This document shows, in pieces, positions 6,154-7,076 of a DNA stretch of 7,076 bases. The DNA comes from Dehalococcoidia bacterium. GTDB taxonomy: Bacteria; Chloroflexota; Dehalococcoidia; GIF9; AB-539-J10. The position numbers were made by a program, and so were the translations under genes. Below the pieces are notes generated by a model, which was not told the origin of the DNA, made no database searches, and saw only the letters and a list, made by a program, of their open reading frames with translations. Location of the stretch: contig PWUO01000209.1 of the NCBI GenBank assembly GCA_003562555.1, positions 1-7,076 on the forward strand, given 5' to 3'. Every line of letters begins with the position of its first letter. Position 1 is the stretch's first letter.

Positions 6154-7050
6154 TCATGCTTCATCTGACACGTTAAGCAGCCTGCGCGGGTTGGTCTTCA
6201 CCATCTGCTCGATGTCCGCCTCGGTCAGGCCTCTCCGCAGCAGCGTGGCAATGAACATCCGTAACCCCTCCGCGATTGTCGGGTGCGGTGTGCCCCCGAA
6301 GTCCGTGGTCAGTATGCAGTTCTCCGGCCCCTGAGCCCGAATGGCGTCGACGAAGACAGCGGGGTCACGCCGTTCACTTGTCGGCGATAACGCCTGGGCA
6401 CAATGCTCGATGGTGATGCCGGACCGGGCGAGCATCGCCAGTTCATCGAAACTCAGGAAGTCCTCGCAGATGAACTCGGACATCGCGTGCGTCACGACCA
6501 CCTTCCGAATGCCCATGCCAATGCACCTGTCGGCCAGCACCTGCACCTCGCGTGGCGTGGCATGGCCCGTGCAGACGACCATGTCGTAGTCCTTCGCCAC
6601 CCCCAGGATGTCCTCCACCTGTGGCAGTAGCTTACCCGCGTCATCGAGCAGACAGATTGTCTCGCCCCCGAGGTCGAGATTGAACAGCCGCTGTGCAACC
6701 GGCATGGAGTTGGCCGAGTAGAACACCGGCATCCACAGTACCCTCGTTCCGATCTCCGCAGCCGCTTTCACCGCACGATAGTTCAGACCACCCACCTCAG
6801 CGTCGAGTGTCAGGCTGCCGAAGACGTGAATGTCCGGGACGAGACGATTGATGAGAAGAGCCAGCGGCTGCGTACCGTACGTCCTGTTCTTCAGCACGAA
6901 TCCGGCAAGCCCCATCTCCCGCGCGTGCAGCGCGGTCTCGAGCGAGTCAAACCGCCTCGTCATCCATGCCTCAGGCTCGAAATGAACGTGCATGTCATAC
7001 GCGCCATTCAGGAGTCGGCCCACCACCGAGTCGTCACGCTTCTGCGTCAA
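6154..7050 (-). CDS. DUF6282-like metal-dependent amidohydrolase (5' end uncertain)
   Basis: A 298-residue cytoplasmic hydrolase of the amidohydrolase superfamily, resembling the DUF6282 group; the substrate is unknown. Seen candidate metal and active-site residues: the H-x-H of DMHVHFEP (His21, His23), Lys54 in FVLKNRTYGT, His163 in TGHATP, His188 in VVVTHAMSE, Glu215-His216 in TIEHC, and Asp250 in ILTTDFGG with nearby His256. This order matches a TIM-barrel hydrolase with the metal ligands spread along the barrel, ending in the usual helical tail with TNPRRLL. There is no signal peptide. The TTG at 7050 has no ribosome site, and the frame stays open to the window edge (eight more full codons, N-G-W-D-Y-T-L-Q), so the true start may lie outside. 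It is also possible that an upstream gene overlaps the TTG and the two are coupled. The gene converges on the propeller gene with 14 nt between stops. Confidence 0.8.
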   Translation of the reverse strand: MTQKRDDSVVGRLLNGAYDMHVHFEPEAWMTRRFDSLETALHAREMGLAGFVLKNRTYGTQPLALLINRLVPDIHVFGSLTLDAEVGGLNYRAVKAAAEIGTRVLWMPVFYSANSMPVAQRLFNLDLGGETICLLDDAGKLLPQVEDILGVAKDYDMVVCTGHATPREVQVLADRCIGMGIRKVVVTHAMSEFICEDFLSFDELAMLARSGITIEHCAQALSPTSERRDPAVFVDAIRAQGPENCILTTDFGGTPHPTIAEGLRMFIATLLRRGLTEADIEQMVKTNPRRLLNVSDEA

Positions 7051-7076
7051 TTGCAGTGTGTAGTCCCATCCATTCG

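Overview
The window is a GC-rich (roughly 60% by eye), densely coded bacterial chromosomal segment with six protein genes and no RNA genes, insertion sequences, CRISPR arrays or integrase-type elements that I can see. The gene types (Amt-type ammonium channel, membrane GAF histidine kinase with a NarL-type regulator, DUF6612/LppX-like lipoprotein, FG-GAP/VCBS propeller, DUF6282-like amidohydrolase) and the frequent TTG/GTG starts fit a free-living Chloroflexota-like bacterium. That placement is an impression from gene style, not a phylogenetic result.

Layout. Positions 1-1246 (minus strand) hold an ammonium channel of the Amt family, cut by the left window edge within its last membrane helix. 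The published-style ORF calls miss it because it has no stop inside the window. A 150-nt intergenic region (1247-1396) separates it from a divergent two-component operon: a membrane sensor histidine kinase (1397-3253) and a NarL/LuxR response regulator (3246-3890), overlapping by 8 nt. After a 147-nt gap comes a secreted lipoprotein (4038-4889), then a secreted seven-bladed FG-GAP propeller protein (about 4982-6139). A metal-dependent amidohydrolase of the DUF6282 type (6154-7050, minus) converges on the propeller gene with 14 nt between their stops.

How the genes may work together. The kinase and regulator are almost certainly a cognate pair. The divergent arrangement makes amt a reasonable candidate target of that pair, but no binding site is proven. 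The lipoprotein and propeller are both exported and adjacent, so they may act together at the cell surface; their function is unknown. The hydrolase belongs to a different, opposite-strand unit whose upstream part lies outside the window. I see no clear undescribed defence, mobile or biosynthetic system here. The most interesting points are the near-perfect 49-residue periodicity of the propeller, the possible TCS-amt link and the unassigned hydrolase.
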